The translations under genes were made by a program, and so were the position numbers. From Streptomyces alboflavus (GTDB lineage: Bacteria > Actinomycetota > Actinomycetes > Streptomycetales > Streptomycetaceae): DNA of 64,000 bases. The stretch lies in assembly GCF_000716675.1 (NCBI RefSeq), contig NZ_JNXT01000016.1:70287-134286 (forward strand). The letters are read 5' to 3'. The stretch's first letter is position 1, and each line of letters starts with the position of its first letter. Below, piece by piece: positions 8,019-20,003 of the stretch. The notes beneath the pieces were generated by a model, which saw only the letters and a program-made list of their open reading frames with translations, made no database searches and was not told the origin of the DNA.

Positions 8019-8666
8019 TCAGCAGCCGTTCAGGATGGAGCTGAGCGCGCTCTTCTCGGCGGAGTCGACGGTGAGGCCGTAGTGCTGCTTCACGTCCACC
8101 CACATGCGGGCGTAGAAGCAGTGGTACGAGGTGGTGGGCGGCAGCCACTTCGCCGGGTCCTTGTCGCCCTTGGCCTGGTTGACGTTGTCGGTCACGGCGA
8201 TGAGCTGGGGCTGGCCCAGGTCGTTGGCGAAGCTCTCGCGACGGGCGGTGGTCCAGCCGCTGGCGCCGGACTTCCAGGCCTCGGAGAGCGGGATCACGTG
8301 GTCGATGTCGACGTCGGAGGCGGCGGTCCAGACACCGCCGTCGTAGGGGGACCGCCAGGTGCCGGAGGTCGCGGCGCAGCTGCCGTCCTGCTGGACGTTC
8401 TCGCCGTCGCGCTTGAGGACGACCTCGCGGGTGTTGCAGGCGCCGGACTGGGTGGACCAGTGCGGGAACTTGTCGCGGCTGTAGCCGTCGGAGGAGCCCT
8501 CGGGGGCCACGGTGAGCTGGCCGAGGTAGGTGCGGGCGGTGGCGGCGCTGACCGGGGTGGGCGGGGCGGCCTGGGCGGGGGAGCCGGAGAGCAGGGTCGC
8601 GGCGGAGGCGAGGGCGGCGACGGCGCCGACGGCGGCGAGGCGGTGACGCGCGTAGATCGTGGGCAT
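8019..8666 (-). CDS. Secreted HNH-family nuclease
   Basis: A 215-residue exported protein. Residues 1-33 form a signal peptide (basic start, hydrophobic core, SPAQA cleavage region). The mature part contains DVDIDHVIPLSEAW (HNH first strand with Asp-His), RRESFANDLGQPQLIAVTDNVNQAKGDK and a late Cys pair, the pattern of the GmrSD-C/DUF1524-like HNH nucleases that Streptomyces secretes. Cys residues at CNTRE, GSCAA, YHCF and the C-terminal GC suggest disulfides. It probably degrades extracellular nucleic acid. ATG 8666 follows GGGAG; an upstream GTG is less likely. Confidence 0.85.
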   Translation of the reverse strand: MPTIYARHRLAAVGAVAALASAATLLSGSPAQAAPPTPVSAATARTYLGQLTVAPEGSSDGYSRDKFPHWSTQSGACNTREVVLKRDGENVQQDGSCAATSGTWRSPYDGGVWTAASDVDIDHVIPLSEAWKSGASGWTTARRESFANDLGQPQLIAVTDNVNQAKGDKDPAKWLPPTTSYHCFYARMWVDVKQHYGLTVDSAEKSALSSILNGC

Positions 8667-8963
8667 GCGAACTCCCTTGACGTGGGGGGACATTGACCGG
8701 TGGGGCGGCCATGCTGGTGCGCTCGGGTTGCCCCGAGGTGTGCATCGGGTGACAGGGTCGCGTCAATCACCTGTAAACATCAAGGGTTCTGGCGTGTCGT
8801 CATGGAGGCGTGCCGGGGCGGAAGTTGGCGATTCGGGGGAATTGCCCCGCGCGGGATGCTCCGGTTCGCGGGGGATCGCCGGGGCGGGCGCCGGGGCGGA
8901 TGTGGCCCCGGTCACGGTGGGCCCGGGCCGAAAGTCCCTGGCCGGGGCCGCGCGCGGGTCGCG

Positions 8964-8969
8964 TACGAT
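8964..8969 (+). promoter_or_regulatory. Candidate -10 box for the Mn riboswitch transcript
   Basis: TACGAT lies about 12 bp before the conserved 5' end of the riboswitch (GGGGAGTAGC), which would place the transcription start near 8976, as expected for a leader that begins with the aptamer. No good -35 box is evident. Confidence 0.45.
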
Positions 8970-8977
8970 GGCCGGAG

Positions 8978-9150
8978 CAGAAGGGGAGTAGCTCTTCGCC
9001 GGACCGTCGACATACTGCTCAGCTCGTCTGAGCCGGCGCCCGGAGGCAGCCCACCGTGAGTGGGCGGCCAGCGAGACCTTCGGCCAGCAGTGCCCGACGC
9101 ACACCTCCGTGTGCGTCACCGAGCGCTGCCGTGCCGAGGTGTCGTACGCG
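8978..9150 (+). promoter_or_regulatory. yybP-ykoY (manganese) riboswitch
   Basis: The leader ahead of the TMEM165/GDT1 gene contains the conserved blocks of the yybP-ykoY family: GGGGAGTAGC at 8983-8992, the GCCCGGAGGCAGCCCAC helix strand near 9038-9054, and GCGAGACCTTCGGCC at 9071-9085. A perfect 9-bp hairpin, GACGCACAC-CTCC-GTGTGCGTC, follows at 9096-9117 and may belong to the variable arm or expression platform. This family senses Mn2+ and usually turns on Mn exporters, matching the downstream gene. The 3' limit is approximate; the leader continues to 9196. Confidence 0.85.
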
Positions 9151-9196
9151 AAGGCTGCGGAACTCTCGGCGGGGCGGCCCGACCGATTGAGGAACC

Positions 9197-9775
9197 TTGA
9201 TCAGCATCAGCGTGACGGCGCTTGTCTTCGGCGTCGTCTTCCTTGCCGAACTGCCCGACAAGACAGCGCTGGCCGGGCTCGTCCTCGGCACCCGTTACCG
9301 CGCCTCGTACGTCTTCGTGGGCGTCGCCGCCGCGTTCGCCGTGCACGTGGTGCTCGCCGTGGCGGCGGGCAGCGTGCTCACCCTGCTGCCGCAGCAACTG
9401 GTGCACGCCCTCACCGGCGTCCTCTTCCTCGGCGGCGCGGCGATGCTGCTGATGAAGAAGGACGATGACGACGAGCAGGTCAAGGCCCCCAAGGACCAGA
9501 GCTTCTGGCGGGTCTCGGGGGCGGGCTTCATGCTCATCCTGGTCGCGGAGTTCGGCGACCTCACTCAGATCATGACGGCCAACATGGCGGCGCGGTACGA
9601 CGACCCGCTGTCCGTGGGCCTCGGTGCGGTGCTCGCGCTGTGGGTGGTCGCGGGCCTCGGGATCGTGGGCGGCAAGGCGCTGATGAAGCGGGTGCCGCTG
9701 GTCCTCATCACGAAGATCGCGGCGATGCTGATGCTGGCGCTCGGTGTGTGGAGCCTGTACGAGGCGATCGCGTAA
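9197..9775 (+). CDS. TMEM165/GDT1 (UPF0016) family Mn2+ transporter
   Basis: A 192-residue polytopic protein with the two family repeats: AELPDKTALAGL near residues 18-29 and VAEFGDLTQIM near residues 117-127, the ExGD[KR]T-type ion motifs. An acidic KKDDDDEQ loop separates the two three-helix halves. Bacterial relatives export Mn2+; the yybP-ykoY riboswitch directly upstream supports this. The start is TTG 9197 with GAGG 5 nt upstream; a TTG start suggests low basal translation. The first motif reads ELPDKT rather than EIGDKT, as in many actinobacterial members. Confidence 0.9.
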   Translation: MISISVTALVFGVVFLAELPDKTALAGLVLGTRYRASYVFVGVAAAFAVHVVLAVAAGSVLTLLPQQLVHALTGVLFLGGAAMLLMKKDDDDEQVKAPKDQSFWRVSGAGFMLILVAEFGDLTQIMTANMAARYDDPLSVGLGAVLALWVVAGLGIVGGKALMKRVPLVLITKIAAMLMLALGVWSLYEAIA

Positions 9776-9967
9776 GGGTGTGCCCAGAAGTGCGTCCAGG
9801 GATGTGCCCAGAGGTGCGCCTTGGTCTGCTGACCTGCGGTATTGGCGCTCGGAGGGCTTGTTTTGTACCGTGGAGGAACAAAGTGGCTTCGCCCGTTTCC
9901 CTGACCGGCGGGCGGAGCCGCCTTGTCTTCCACTTCCGTGTGCGGGCCCTTCCCTTGGAGTACGCCG

Positions 9968-10624
9968 ATGACGGCTGCGAACGTACTGACCGCCCGAGCC
10001 CTCCTCCTGGACATGGACGGCACCCTCGTCAACTCCGACGCCGTCGTCGAACGCTGCTGGCGGCAGTGGTCCGCCAAGCACGGGCTCGACGCCGACGAGG
10101 TGATGAAGGTCGTGCACGGGCGGCAGGGGTACGCCTCCATGGCGCTGCTGCTGCCCGAGCGGCCCATGGCCGAGAACCACGCCGAGAACCGCGAGATGCT
10201 GGCGCGCGAGACCGCCGACATGGACGGCGTCGTGCCCATACCGGGAGCGCCGGAGTTCATGGCCTCCCTCGCCGGGCTGCCGCACGCCCTCGTCACGTCC
10301 GCCGACGTGGGGCTCTCCACCGGGCGGATGGCCGCGGCCGGGCTCACGCTGCCCGAGGTGCGGGTGACCGCCGAGAGCGTCGGGGCCAGCAAGCCCGACC
10401 CCGAGGGGTTCCTCAAGGGTGCCGCCGAGCTCGGGTTCGACCCGGCCGACTGTGTGGTCTTCGAGGACTCGGGGGCCGGGATCGAGGCGGGGCGGGCCGC
10501 GGGGATGCGGGTCGTCGGGGTCGGGCCGCGGGCCGGGGAGTACGGGCCCACGGTGTGGGTGGACGACCTCACGCAGGTGCGGGTTTCCGCTGACGCGGGG
10601 GTCTTGAGGCTTACGTTCGGGTGA
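9968..10624 (+). CDS. HAD-superfamily sugar-phosphatase-like hydrolase
   Basis: A 218-residue protein with all HAD motifs: LLLDMDGTLVNSD (motif I, nucleophile and acid Asp), ALVTSADVG (motif II), GASKPDPEGF (motif III Lys) and CVVFEDSGAGIEAG (motif IV). The alpha-helical cap between motifs I and II marks it as a subfamily I phosphatase like YfbT/YniC-type sugar-phosphate or phosphoglycolate phosphatases. GGAG 7 nt before ATG 9968 decides the start. It follows the Mn transporter after 192 bp. Confidence 0.88.
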   Translation: MTAANVLTARALLLDMDGTLVNSDAVVERCWRQWSAKHGLDADEVMKVVHGRQGYASMALLLPERPMAENHAENREMLARETADMDGVVPIPGAPEFMASLAGLPHALVTSADVGLSTGRMAAAGLTLPEVRVTAESVGASKPDPEGFLKGAAELGFDPADCVVFEDSGAGIEAGRAAGMRVVGVGPRAGEYGPTVWVDDLTQVRVSADAGVLRLTFG

Positions 10625-10664
10625 GCCGGGTGGCCCTTGCCGGGCCGGGGGGGCGGGGTGGCCG

Positions 10665-13914
<3,250 letters not shown>

Positions 13915-14117
13915 GTGGCCGTCGGGCCCACGGTCGCCCTGTCCGGCGTGGTCGCCTCCCCCTGGCGCGGTCGCCTCACCGGCGCGGGGGTGGCCCCTCT
14001 TCGCCGCCCACCCGTTTGCTGTTGGGCGTGGAGTGGGCCCCATGGTGGCGCCCTCGTCGTCTCACCCGGCGCCTGGGCGGCCCTTCTGCGCCGCTCCTAC
14101 TGGGGTGGGTGGGGTGG

Positions 14118-14624
14118 TCACGCCGCTCGGGGGCTCAGGTCCTTGCGGAACCAATGTTCCGCGTACGGCTCGGAGTTGTGCTGCGGCCCCTCCGCGTACC
14201 CGTGCCGCGCGTACAGCGCCCGTGCCTCGACCAGGTCGTTGCGGGTGTCGAGGCGGACGCGGACCGCGCCGAGGCCGCGGGCGGCCTCCTCCGCGGCGTC
14301 CAAGAGGACGGAGCCGCCGCCCTTCCCGCGCAGGCCCGCCGCGACGAAGACGCGCTTCAGCTCGGCGGTGGTGTCGTCCACGAGGCGCACCCCGGCCGTG
14401 CCCGCGGGCTCACCGTCCCAGCGGGCGACCAGCAGCACGCCACGCGGTGCCGCGAGCCCCGCCTCCACCGCGCCCGCCGCGATCTCACGCTCCAACTCGG
14501 CGGGATCGGTGGCGTGCCCCTCGTGCAACTCGTACCAGCGGTCGCTGACCTCGGTGTAGTACGCGCGCCACAGCGCGAGAGCAGCGACCGAGTCGACCGG
14601 TTCGGGGCCCACGATCCAGGACAT
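14118..14624 (-). CDS. GNAT family N-acetyltransferase
   Basis: A 168-residue protein with the GNAT fold. The acetyl-CoA loop region is ELKRVFVAAGLRGKGGGSVLLDAAEEAA (the R/Q-x-x-G-x-G/A motif reads RGKGGG), and the late motif B is LVEARALYARHGYAEG. It is full length and acetylates an unknown amine. It stands alone and the ATG at 14624 is the first in frame. Confidence 0.85.
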   Translation of the reverse strand: MSWIVGPEPVDSVAALALWRAYYTEVSDRWYELHEGHATDPAELEREIAAGAVEAGLAAPRGVLLVARWDGEPAGTAGVRLVDDTTAELKRVFVAAGLRGKGGGSVLLDAAEEAARGLGAVRVRLDTRNDLVEARALYARHGYAEGPQHNSEPYAEHWFRKDLSPRAA

Positions 14625-14875
14625 GCGGGGTCAGACCTCCTTGTGGGGCGCATGGGATGCGTCAGAGCATCTTACGAAGCACGAGTGTTGACGATTCGGC
14701 GCCAGGAGAGACCAGAGGAGAGACGAGAGGGGGATCGTGCGTGGACAGGGGCGAAGGACCCCGCACGCTCGTCGAATCCGGCCTTGAACGCGTCAGCGGC
14801 GGGCTCACGGAATGCTCTGGATATCGACCCACGGGCTCGCGGCCCTCCGCCCGGGGCGGGCGGCCCATGGCCGCG

Positions 14876-15370
14876 CTATGCGGGTACCAGCACGGTTATG
14901 GAATCCACCTGCAACTCTGGAGCAGTCGTTTCTCCGCCGATCGTGTTCTCGTAGGTGATGGTCCCGCTCACTTCGACCTTCGCCGTGAAGGTGTCATCCG
15001 CGACTATCTCCGCGAACGCTGACGCCTCTCCGGTCAGGACGGTGTTGGTCGGATACTCGTAGGCGTAGGTGTGCCGAACGCCGTCGACACTGGCGCGGAG
15101 CATCTCGGTGCCCGTCGCCGTGTCGGACTGCGTTACCACCCCGTACACGACATAGCGCTCGCCGATGTGCGCGTCCGGGTTCTTCGCGATCAGTGCCCAT
15201 TCGCGTGCGGTCAGCACGTCGTAATCAGCCGTGGGCTTCGGCAGTGGGGCCTGAACCGACGTGGTCGGCAGAGCGAGGGCTGCCCCAGACGTGGCCAGGA
15301 CCAGCCCCAGCGTCGCCAGTATCCCCCCGAGCACCGCCAGCACCCCTGTGGTGATCACTCGGTTCTTCAT
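14876..15370 (-). CDS. Exported protein of unknown function
   Basis: A 164-residue protein starting MKNRVITTGVLAVLGGILA, a Sec-type signal or anchor with cleavage possible near residue 32 (GAALALP). The mature part is acidic and beta-rich (YVVYGVVTQSD, AFAEIVADDTFTAKVEVSGTITYEN), with periodicity suggesting an OB-like or beta-sandwich fold. I do not recognise the family. AGGAG upstream fixes ATG 15370. No partner gene is evident. Confidence 0.6.
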   Translation of the reverse strand: MKNRVITTGVLAVLGGILATLGLVLATSGAALALPTTSVQAPLPKPTADYDVLTAREWALIAKNPDAHIGERYVVYGVVTQSDTATGTEMLRASVDGVRHTYAYEYPTNTVLTGEASAFAEIVADDTFTAKVEVSGTITYENTIGGETTAPELQVDSITVLVPA

Positions 15371-15625
15371 CGGAACTCCTGGGGTCAGCTCCCCCTTCGA
15401 TGGTAGATCCGGATTCGGGCGGCCGTCGCTTTCGTTGCCCCTTCGACGAGCGGGCCGGACGACGCGCGCAGCGGTGCTTGCCTCGGTGGCGGCCACCGGC
15501 GACATCTGTGGCATGTGACGGGCCCCGCACTCAGACATCGGCGCGGAGGCCCGTCAGGTGCCGGCGGTGTCAGGCCGCGGCAGGCGTCCGTGGCTCGTCG
15601 GCCCGGGGTGGTGTCACGAGGGCCG

Positions 15626-15976
15626 CTACTCGCTCTTGGGCGCCGCCTGCTGGACCACCTCGAAGGTCCAGACGGCGGCGCTGGACGACGCGGGCTTCGG
15701 CCGCTCCCCGGCGCCCTCCGCGCCGGCGGCACCCGCGGCACCCCCGCCCTGGTGCGCCGCCTTCATCGGGCCCTCCATCCACGCCTGGAAGGCCGCCTCG
15801 TCACGCCAGCGCGTGTACACCAGGTACTGGTCGGTGCCCTCGACGGGGCGGAGCAGTTCGAACCACTCGAAGCCGTCCGAGCTCTCGACGGCTCCCGCGC
15901 GGGAGGCGAACCTGCGCTCCAGGACCTCGCGCTGCTCCGCGGGCACGGTCAGGACGTTGATCTTCACGATGCTCAT
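15626..15976 (-). CDS. Antibiotic-biosynthesis-monooxygenase (ABM) domain protein
   Basis: A 116-residue protein with one ABM ferredoxin-like domain: IVKINVLTVPAEQREVLERRFA, then FEWFELLRPVEGTDQYLVYTRWRDEAAFQAWM. This pattern is shared by heme-degrading HmoB/MhuD-type enzymes and by actinomycete ABM proteins; the substrate cannot be told. An Ala/Gly-rich insertion (about residues 78-90) precedes the last strand. ATG 15976 begins the conserved MSIVKINVL; an ATG three codons upstream is possible. Confidence 0.82.
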   Translation of the reverse strand: MSIVKINVLTVPAEQREVLERRFASRAGAVESSDGFEWFELLRPVEGTDQYLVYTRWRDEAAFQAWMEGPMKAAHQGGGAAGAAGAEGAGERPKPASSSAAVWTFEVVQQAAPKSE

Positions 15977-16039
15977 GGGCACCATCGTCGCGCACGCCCG
16001 CGCGGGCCCGACGGCCGCCCCGGCGACGCCGCGCGGGAC

Positions 16040-16444
16040 TCATGCCCCGTGCCGCTCCCGCCAGTCCCGGGCGACCTCGTCGACGTCGAAGGGGCGCAGG
16101 CCGAGCGGCGGTCCGGGAGGCGGGGTGCGCAGGGCCTCGCGGATCTTGTCGTTGAGGTCGGTGACCAGGCGGCGGGCCATGGTTTCCGAGGGGGCCTCGG
16201 CGGCGGCGGCAAGGACGTCCTCGGCCTCCTTGCGGAGGGCCAGGGTCGGGGAGAGCACGCCCATGCCCTCACGGGCCAGCTTCCGCTTGACCCACCACAT
16301 CTCGTCGTACGCCGCGCCGGGATCCTCCGGCAGGGGCTTGCCGCGTCCGGGCAGGGCGGCGAAGTCGCCCCGCTCCTCCGCCTCACGGATCTGCTTGTCG
16401 ACCCAGGACTCGAAGTTGACTCCCGGTGGCTTCCGTTCAGTCAT
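16040..16444 (-). CDS. DUF1992 (DnaJ-homologue subfamily C 28-like) protein
   Basis: A 134-residue protein with the DUF1992 signature ESWVDKQIREAEERGDFAAL, then GRGKPL, then WWVKRKLAREG. It has no J domain and no membrane segment. The family is conserved but has no established function in bacteria. ATG 16444 directly precedes the conserved N-terminus. It is divergent from the FHA-like gene. Confidence 0.85.
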   Translation of the reverse strand: MTERKPPGVNFESWVDKQIREAEERGDFAALPGRGKPLPEDPGAAYDEMWWVKRKLAREGMGVLSPTLALRKEAEDVLAAAAEAPSETMARRLVTDLNDKIREALRTPPPGPPLGLRPFDVDEVARDWRERHGA

Positions 16445-16551
16445 ACGACCATGGTGGCAGAGGGCCCCCGGCGGCGCGGGGCCACGGGCCCGCAACACCG
16501 CGGGGCTAGGATGCGGCCGGTTGTCCGGACTTCGGGTCAGGGGGTACCCAG

Positions 16552-16953
16552 GTGCTTGAACTCACCATGGCGATGGTGTCGGGGGTGTCGGACGCGGACG
16601 CGGGAGCGACCGCCGGAATGCTCCTCGCGGAGGAGCCGAGCGAGCCCGGCGCGGTGCTCCGCGTGGGGCGCGACCGCGCCGTCTGCCGGCTCGCGCCGCC
16701 GCAGGACTGGCTGTTCGTCTCCCGTACCCACCTGGAGTTCCGCTGTCGCGTCGACGGCGCGTGGACGGTCACCTGGGTCCGCGGCTCCCAGCCCGACCCG
16801 GCGTCCGAGGTGCGGATCCTGGCCGGGGGGACGGCGGTGCCCCTCGCGTACGGAGGGACGACGCCGTTGCCCCGGGGCGGCTCCGGTGAGGTCGTCGTGC
16901 AGGACCGGTCGGGGCCGCGCAGCGTCAACGTGGGCTTCTACCACGAGGATTGA
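16552..16953 (+). CDS. FHA-like domain protein
   Basis: A 133-residue protein whose centre (residues about 35-65) reads VLRVGRDRAVCRLAPP, then WLFVSRTHLEFRC, the GR and SxxH elements of an FHA phosphothreonine-binding fold. The C-terminal part is beta-rich. It probably reads Ser/Thr-kinase phosphorylation or is a degenerate FHA. GTG 16552 is used as start; an ATG seven codons in is an alternative. It is convergent with the methyltransferase gene, 38 bp away. Confidence 0.65.
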   Translation: MLELTMAMVSGVSDADAGATAGMLLAEEPSEPGAVLRVGRDRAVCRLAPPQDWLFVSRTHLEFRCRVDGAWTVTWVRGSQPDPASEVRILAGGTAVPLAYGGTTPLPRGGSGEVVVQDRSGPRSVNVGFYHED

Positions 16954-16991
16954 GCGGGTGGCGGGGCCGGGCTCAGTCCCGTACGCGCCCT

Positions 16992-17666
16992 TCAGTCCAG
17001 TACGCGGGCCAGCGCGAAGCCGTCGTAGCCCTTCGTGCCGACCGTCTGCACCGCCGTGCCGTCCAGCTTCGGGTGGGTCGCGATCAGGTCCAGGGCGGCG
17101 CGGGTGCCGCGGACGCTCGGGTCGTCGCTGGTGGCGTCGGTGACGGCGCCGCCGCGTACGACGTTGTCGATGATGATGAGGCTGCCCGGGCGGGTCAGCC
17201 GGAGGGACCACTCCAGGTAGTTCGCGTTGTTGGCCTTGTCCGCGTCGATGAAGACCAGGTCGAAGGGGGCCGGGTCCTCGTCGTGGAGGGCGGCCAGCGA
17301 GGTCAGGGCCGGGCCCGTGCGGACCTCGGTGATCTTGTCGAGGTCGGCGCGGGCGAGGTTGGCGCGGGCCACCTCGGCGTGTTCCGGCTTGTACTCCAGG
17401 GTGATCAGGTGGCCGTCGGCGGGGAGGGCGCGGGCCAGCCAGATCGTGCTGTAGCCGCCCAGGGTGCCGATCTCCAGGATGCGGTGGGCGCCCTGGAGTT
17501 GGGCCAGGAGGTGGAGGAGTTTGCCCTGGTTGGGGGCTACGGCGATGGCCGGCAGGCCGGCCGCTTCGCTGTCCTGGAGGGCGGTGGTGAGGGCCGCGTC
17601 CGCGGGGGTGAGGAGGTCGGTGAAGTAGTGGTCGACGGTGTTCCAGAGGGTGGGCTCGGTGCTCAT
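16992..17666 (-). CDS. SAM-dependent O-methyltransferase (Methyltransf_3 type)
   Basis: A 224-residue protein resembling caffeoyl-CoA/catechol O-methyltransferases. It has the SAM loop ILEIGTLGGYSTIWLA at about residues 63-78, the acidic adenine-binding strand LITLEYKPEHAEVA, and the metal-binding block FDLVFIDADKANNANYLEW with IIIDNVVRGG. The usual substrate is a catechol or flavonoid-like phenol in bacteria; the substrate here is unknown. AAGGAG upstream fixes ATG 17666. Confidence 0.9.
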   Translation of the reverse strand: MSTEPTLWNTVDHYFTDLLTPADAALTTALQDSEAAGLPAIAVAPNQGKLLHLLAQLQGAHRILEIGTLGGYSTIWLARALPADGHLITLEYKPEHAEVARANLARADLDKITEVRTGPALTSLAALHDEDPAPFDLVFIDADKANNANYLEWSLRLTRPGSLIIIDNVVRGGAVTDATSDDPSVRGTRAALDLIATHPKLDGTAVQTVGTKGYDGFALARVLD

Positions 17667-17723
17667 GCGGGCGTGCTCCTTGGGGTTGGGCGGCGCTGCG
17701 GGTCGGGCGGCGCTGCGCTGAGC

Positions 17724-18101
17724 ATTCCCCAACCCCGCCCCTTCCCGAAACCGGGGCTTCGCCCCTGGACCCCGGGGGTGGGGGTCCCGTTGCCGTGGGA
17801 CGGGGGCACCGTCGAATCGGCGCTCCGCGCCTCGTCCTCAAACTCCCCCAAGCTCTTAAGGAGCAGGGGGTACCCCCACGACGGGCTGAAAACTTCCCCG
17901 AGGCGGGCTGAAAACTTCCCCGAGGTGGGCGGAAAGTCTTACCGAGGCGGGTGGAAAACCTTACCGAGGCGGGCGGAAACTCCTCGCTGGGGCGGGCTGA
18001 GTGACACCGGGCAGGCAGTGCGTCCCACTCCGGCCGAAGCAATAGCTGGGGCGGGCGGGTGGGGAAAAGCCCGTCCGGCGTTTGAGGACGAGCGCGGAGC
18101 G
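17724..18101. repeat. Dispersed GC-rich palindromic repeat, copy 1 (with inserted tandem repeat)
   Basis: The left half reads CCCGAAACCGGGGC, then GGACCCCG, then the CGCCTCGTCCTCAAA core (17726-17845). The complementary-family right half, AGCCCGTCCGGCGTTTGAGG followed by ACGAGCGCGGAGCGCG, is at 18067-18101. The same halves recur near 26.7, 44.1, 57.0 and 62.5 kb. Here the two halves are separated by a five-unit tandem repeat and unique sequence. There is no gene in this 466-bp gap. Confidence 0.75.
17883..17993. repeat. Five-copy 22-bp tandem repeat
   Basis: Five head-to-tail units of consensus GGGCGGAAAACTTACCGAGGC start at 17883, 17905, 17927, 17949 and 17971. The first four are 22 bp and the last is 23 bp. 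Units 1 and 2 differ at one base, and later units drift (CTTCCCC to CTTACC), indicating recent expansion from one end. They lie inside the dispersed repeat. Confidence 0.85.
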
Positions 18102-18132
18102 CGATCCGGGGGTGACCCCGTCCGTGCCGGGG

Positions 18133-19560
18133 TCAAGGCCGGTCGGGTCGGGGCTCCAACGACGGTGGGGAGCCCGGGAGGGGGCGGCCCGCCGACTCCT
18201 GGAGGTACCAGACGGCCACGCCACCGATCACCGCCGCCGCCATCATGTAGTACGCGGGCATCATCACGTCCCCCGTGGCCCCGATCAGAGCCGTGACGAC
18301 CAGCGGCGTCGTGCCGCCGAAGATCGAGACGGACACGTTGAAGCCGATGGAGAGGGACCCGTAGCGGACGGGGGTGGGGAAGAGGGCGGGGAGGGTCGCC
18401 GGCATGGACGCGGTGAAGCAGACCAGGAGCAGGCCGAGGGCCGCCATGCCGAGGCCGATGGCCCACAGGGAGCCGTTGCGGATCAGGAGCAGGGCGGGGA
18501 TGGACAGGAGCAGGAAGCCCGCGCAGCCCGCGGCGATGACCGGGCGGCGGCCGACCCGGTCCGTGAGGGCGCCCACGAACGGCTGGGCGCACATCATCAG
18601 GGCCATGACGACGAGCACGACGAGCAGCCCGTGCGTCTCGTCGTACTCCAGCTCACCGGTGAGATAGCTCGGCATGTACGACAGGAGCATGTAGTCGGTG
18701 ACGTTGAAGACCAGGACGAGCCCGACGCACAGGAGCAGGGCCCGCCACTGCCCGGTCACGAGGTCCCGGATCCGCACCTTGGGCCGGGCTCGCTCGTCCT
18801 CGTGGGCCTTGGCCAGCTGCGCGGCGAACGCCGGGGTCTCCTCCAGGCGTGTGCGCAGATAGAGGCCGATGAGCCCCATGGGCCCGGCGATGAGGAACGG
18901 GATGCGCCAGCCCCAGGACTGCAGGTCGTCGCTGGAGAGCAGCGCCGTCATCAGGGTCACGAGGCCCGCACCGCCGATGTATCCGGCGAGGGTGCCGAAT
19001 TCCAGCCAGCTCCCGAGGAAGCCGCGCTTCTTGTCGGGCGCGTACTCGGCGATGAACGTGGCGGCGCCCGCGTACTCGCCGCCGGTGGAGAAGCCCTGCA
19101 CCAGGCGGGCGGCCAGGAGCAGGACCGGCGCCCAGACGCCGATGGTGGCGTACGACGGGATCAGGCCGATCGCGAACGTGCCCGCCGCCATCATGATCAT
19201 GGTGAGGGCGAGGACCTTCTGGCGGCCCACGCGGTCGCCGAGCGGGCCGAAGACCATGCCACCGAGCGGACGGATCAGGAAGGCCGCGGCGAAGGCGCCG
19301 AACGTCGAGAGCAGCTGGGCCGTGGGGTTGCCGGAGGGGAAGAAGACCTTGCCGAGGGTGACCGCGATGTAGCTGTAGACCCCGAAGTCGAACCACTCCA
19401 TGGCGTTGCCGAGCGCGGCGGCCTTCACGGCGCGCTTGACCAGCGCGGGGTCCGTGACGGTGGCGGCGCCGTCCGCCGGCGTCGCTGCGGGCGCGGGGTC
19501 CGTCCCGGTGGGGGAGGGGGCCGCGGGGGTGCGGGGTCCGACGTGTTGCGCGGTCGGCAA
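18133..19560 (-). CDS. MHS-family MFS transporter (ProP-like)
   Basis: A 475-residue protein with 12 predicted helices. The metabolite:H+ symporter family is marked by AALGNAMEWFDFGVYSYIA, GPLGDRVGRQKVLALTMIMM and FSTGGEYAGAATFIAEYAP. Members take up proline/betaine, alpha-ketoglutarate, citrate or shikimate. The start is uncertain: TTG 19560 gives about 45 disordered residues before the first helix, and an internal GTG just before TDPALVKRAVKAAALG would give a more typical N-terminus. No partner gene points to the substrate. Confidence 0.88.
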   Translation of the reverse strand: MPTAQHVGPRTPAAPSPTGTDPAPAATPADGAATVTDPALVKRAVKAAALGNAMEWFDFGVYSYIAVTLGKVFFPSGNPTAQLLSTFGAFAAAFLIRPLGGMVFGPLGDRVGRQKVLALTMIMMAAGTFAIGLIPSYATIGVWAPVLLLAARLVQGFSTGGEYAGAATFIAEYAPDKKRGFLGSWLEFGTLAGYIGGAGLVTLMTALLSSDDLQSWGWRIPFLIAGPMGLIGLYLRTRLEETPAFAAQLAKAHEDERARPKVRIRDLVTGQWRALLLCVGLVLVFNVTDYMLLSYMPSYLTGELEYDETHGLLVVLVVMALMMCAQPFVGALTDRVGRRPVIAAGCAGFLLLSIPALLLIRNGSLWAIGLGMAALGLLLVCFTASMPATLPALFPTPVRYGSLSIGFNVSVSIFGGTTPLVVTALIGATGDVMMPAYYMMAAAVIGGVAVWYLQESAGRPLPGSPPSLEPRPDRP

Positions 19561-20003
19561 GGGCTCGCTCGCCTGCCTTTCGTGGACGACAAGGACCCGG
19601 TGACCTTAGGTGCAGTAACCATCATTACGGGGGGTGCGGGAGTGATCGCGCAGTGTGCGCAATCGCCCTGTATTCAGGCCAAACGGGGGTACTTCCGGCG
19701 AGCGCGGCATGAGTCCCATGTGATCTATGTCGCGTCCGGGCGGGGGAACCGGGCAGGGGGGTTCCCGCCGTCCTTGCTCGAATGAGTCCGTGGAACCGGG
19801 GGAACCGGGCCTCCCGCCTGCGCGGAAAGCGGCCACCGGGCGGCGCGGCCGCAGCGGGGCGGTTGGGCACCGGCGCCCAAAAGCCGGTAGAAAGCGGGTG
19901 TGGCTGCCAGGCGAACTGGGGGTTGCGCGCGTCTCACTCAGGGGCATGCGAGCCTCTTTGGGCGAGATCAGGAATCTCCTGGCACTTTGATCAAGGATGA
20001 CGG
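19561..20003. other. Intergenic stretch with no gene
   Basis: This 443-bp divergent region separates the MHS transporter from the GT87-PAP2 gene. Short open frames here lack ribosome sites and recognisable sequence. A CGGGGGAACC / GGTTCCCGCC imperfect inverted repeat near 19740-19770 is the only visible structure. It presumably holds both promoters. Confidence 0.5.

Noticed and set aside
14657..14868. Short open frames on both strands upstream of the GNAT gene
   Set aside because: They mirror each other, lack ribosome sites and have no family resemblance.
19727..19990. 87-residue open frame in the 19.6-20.0 kb gap
   Set aside because: No ribosome site, unusual Arg/Gly composition and no recognisable sequence.
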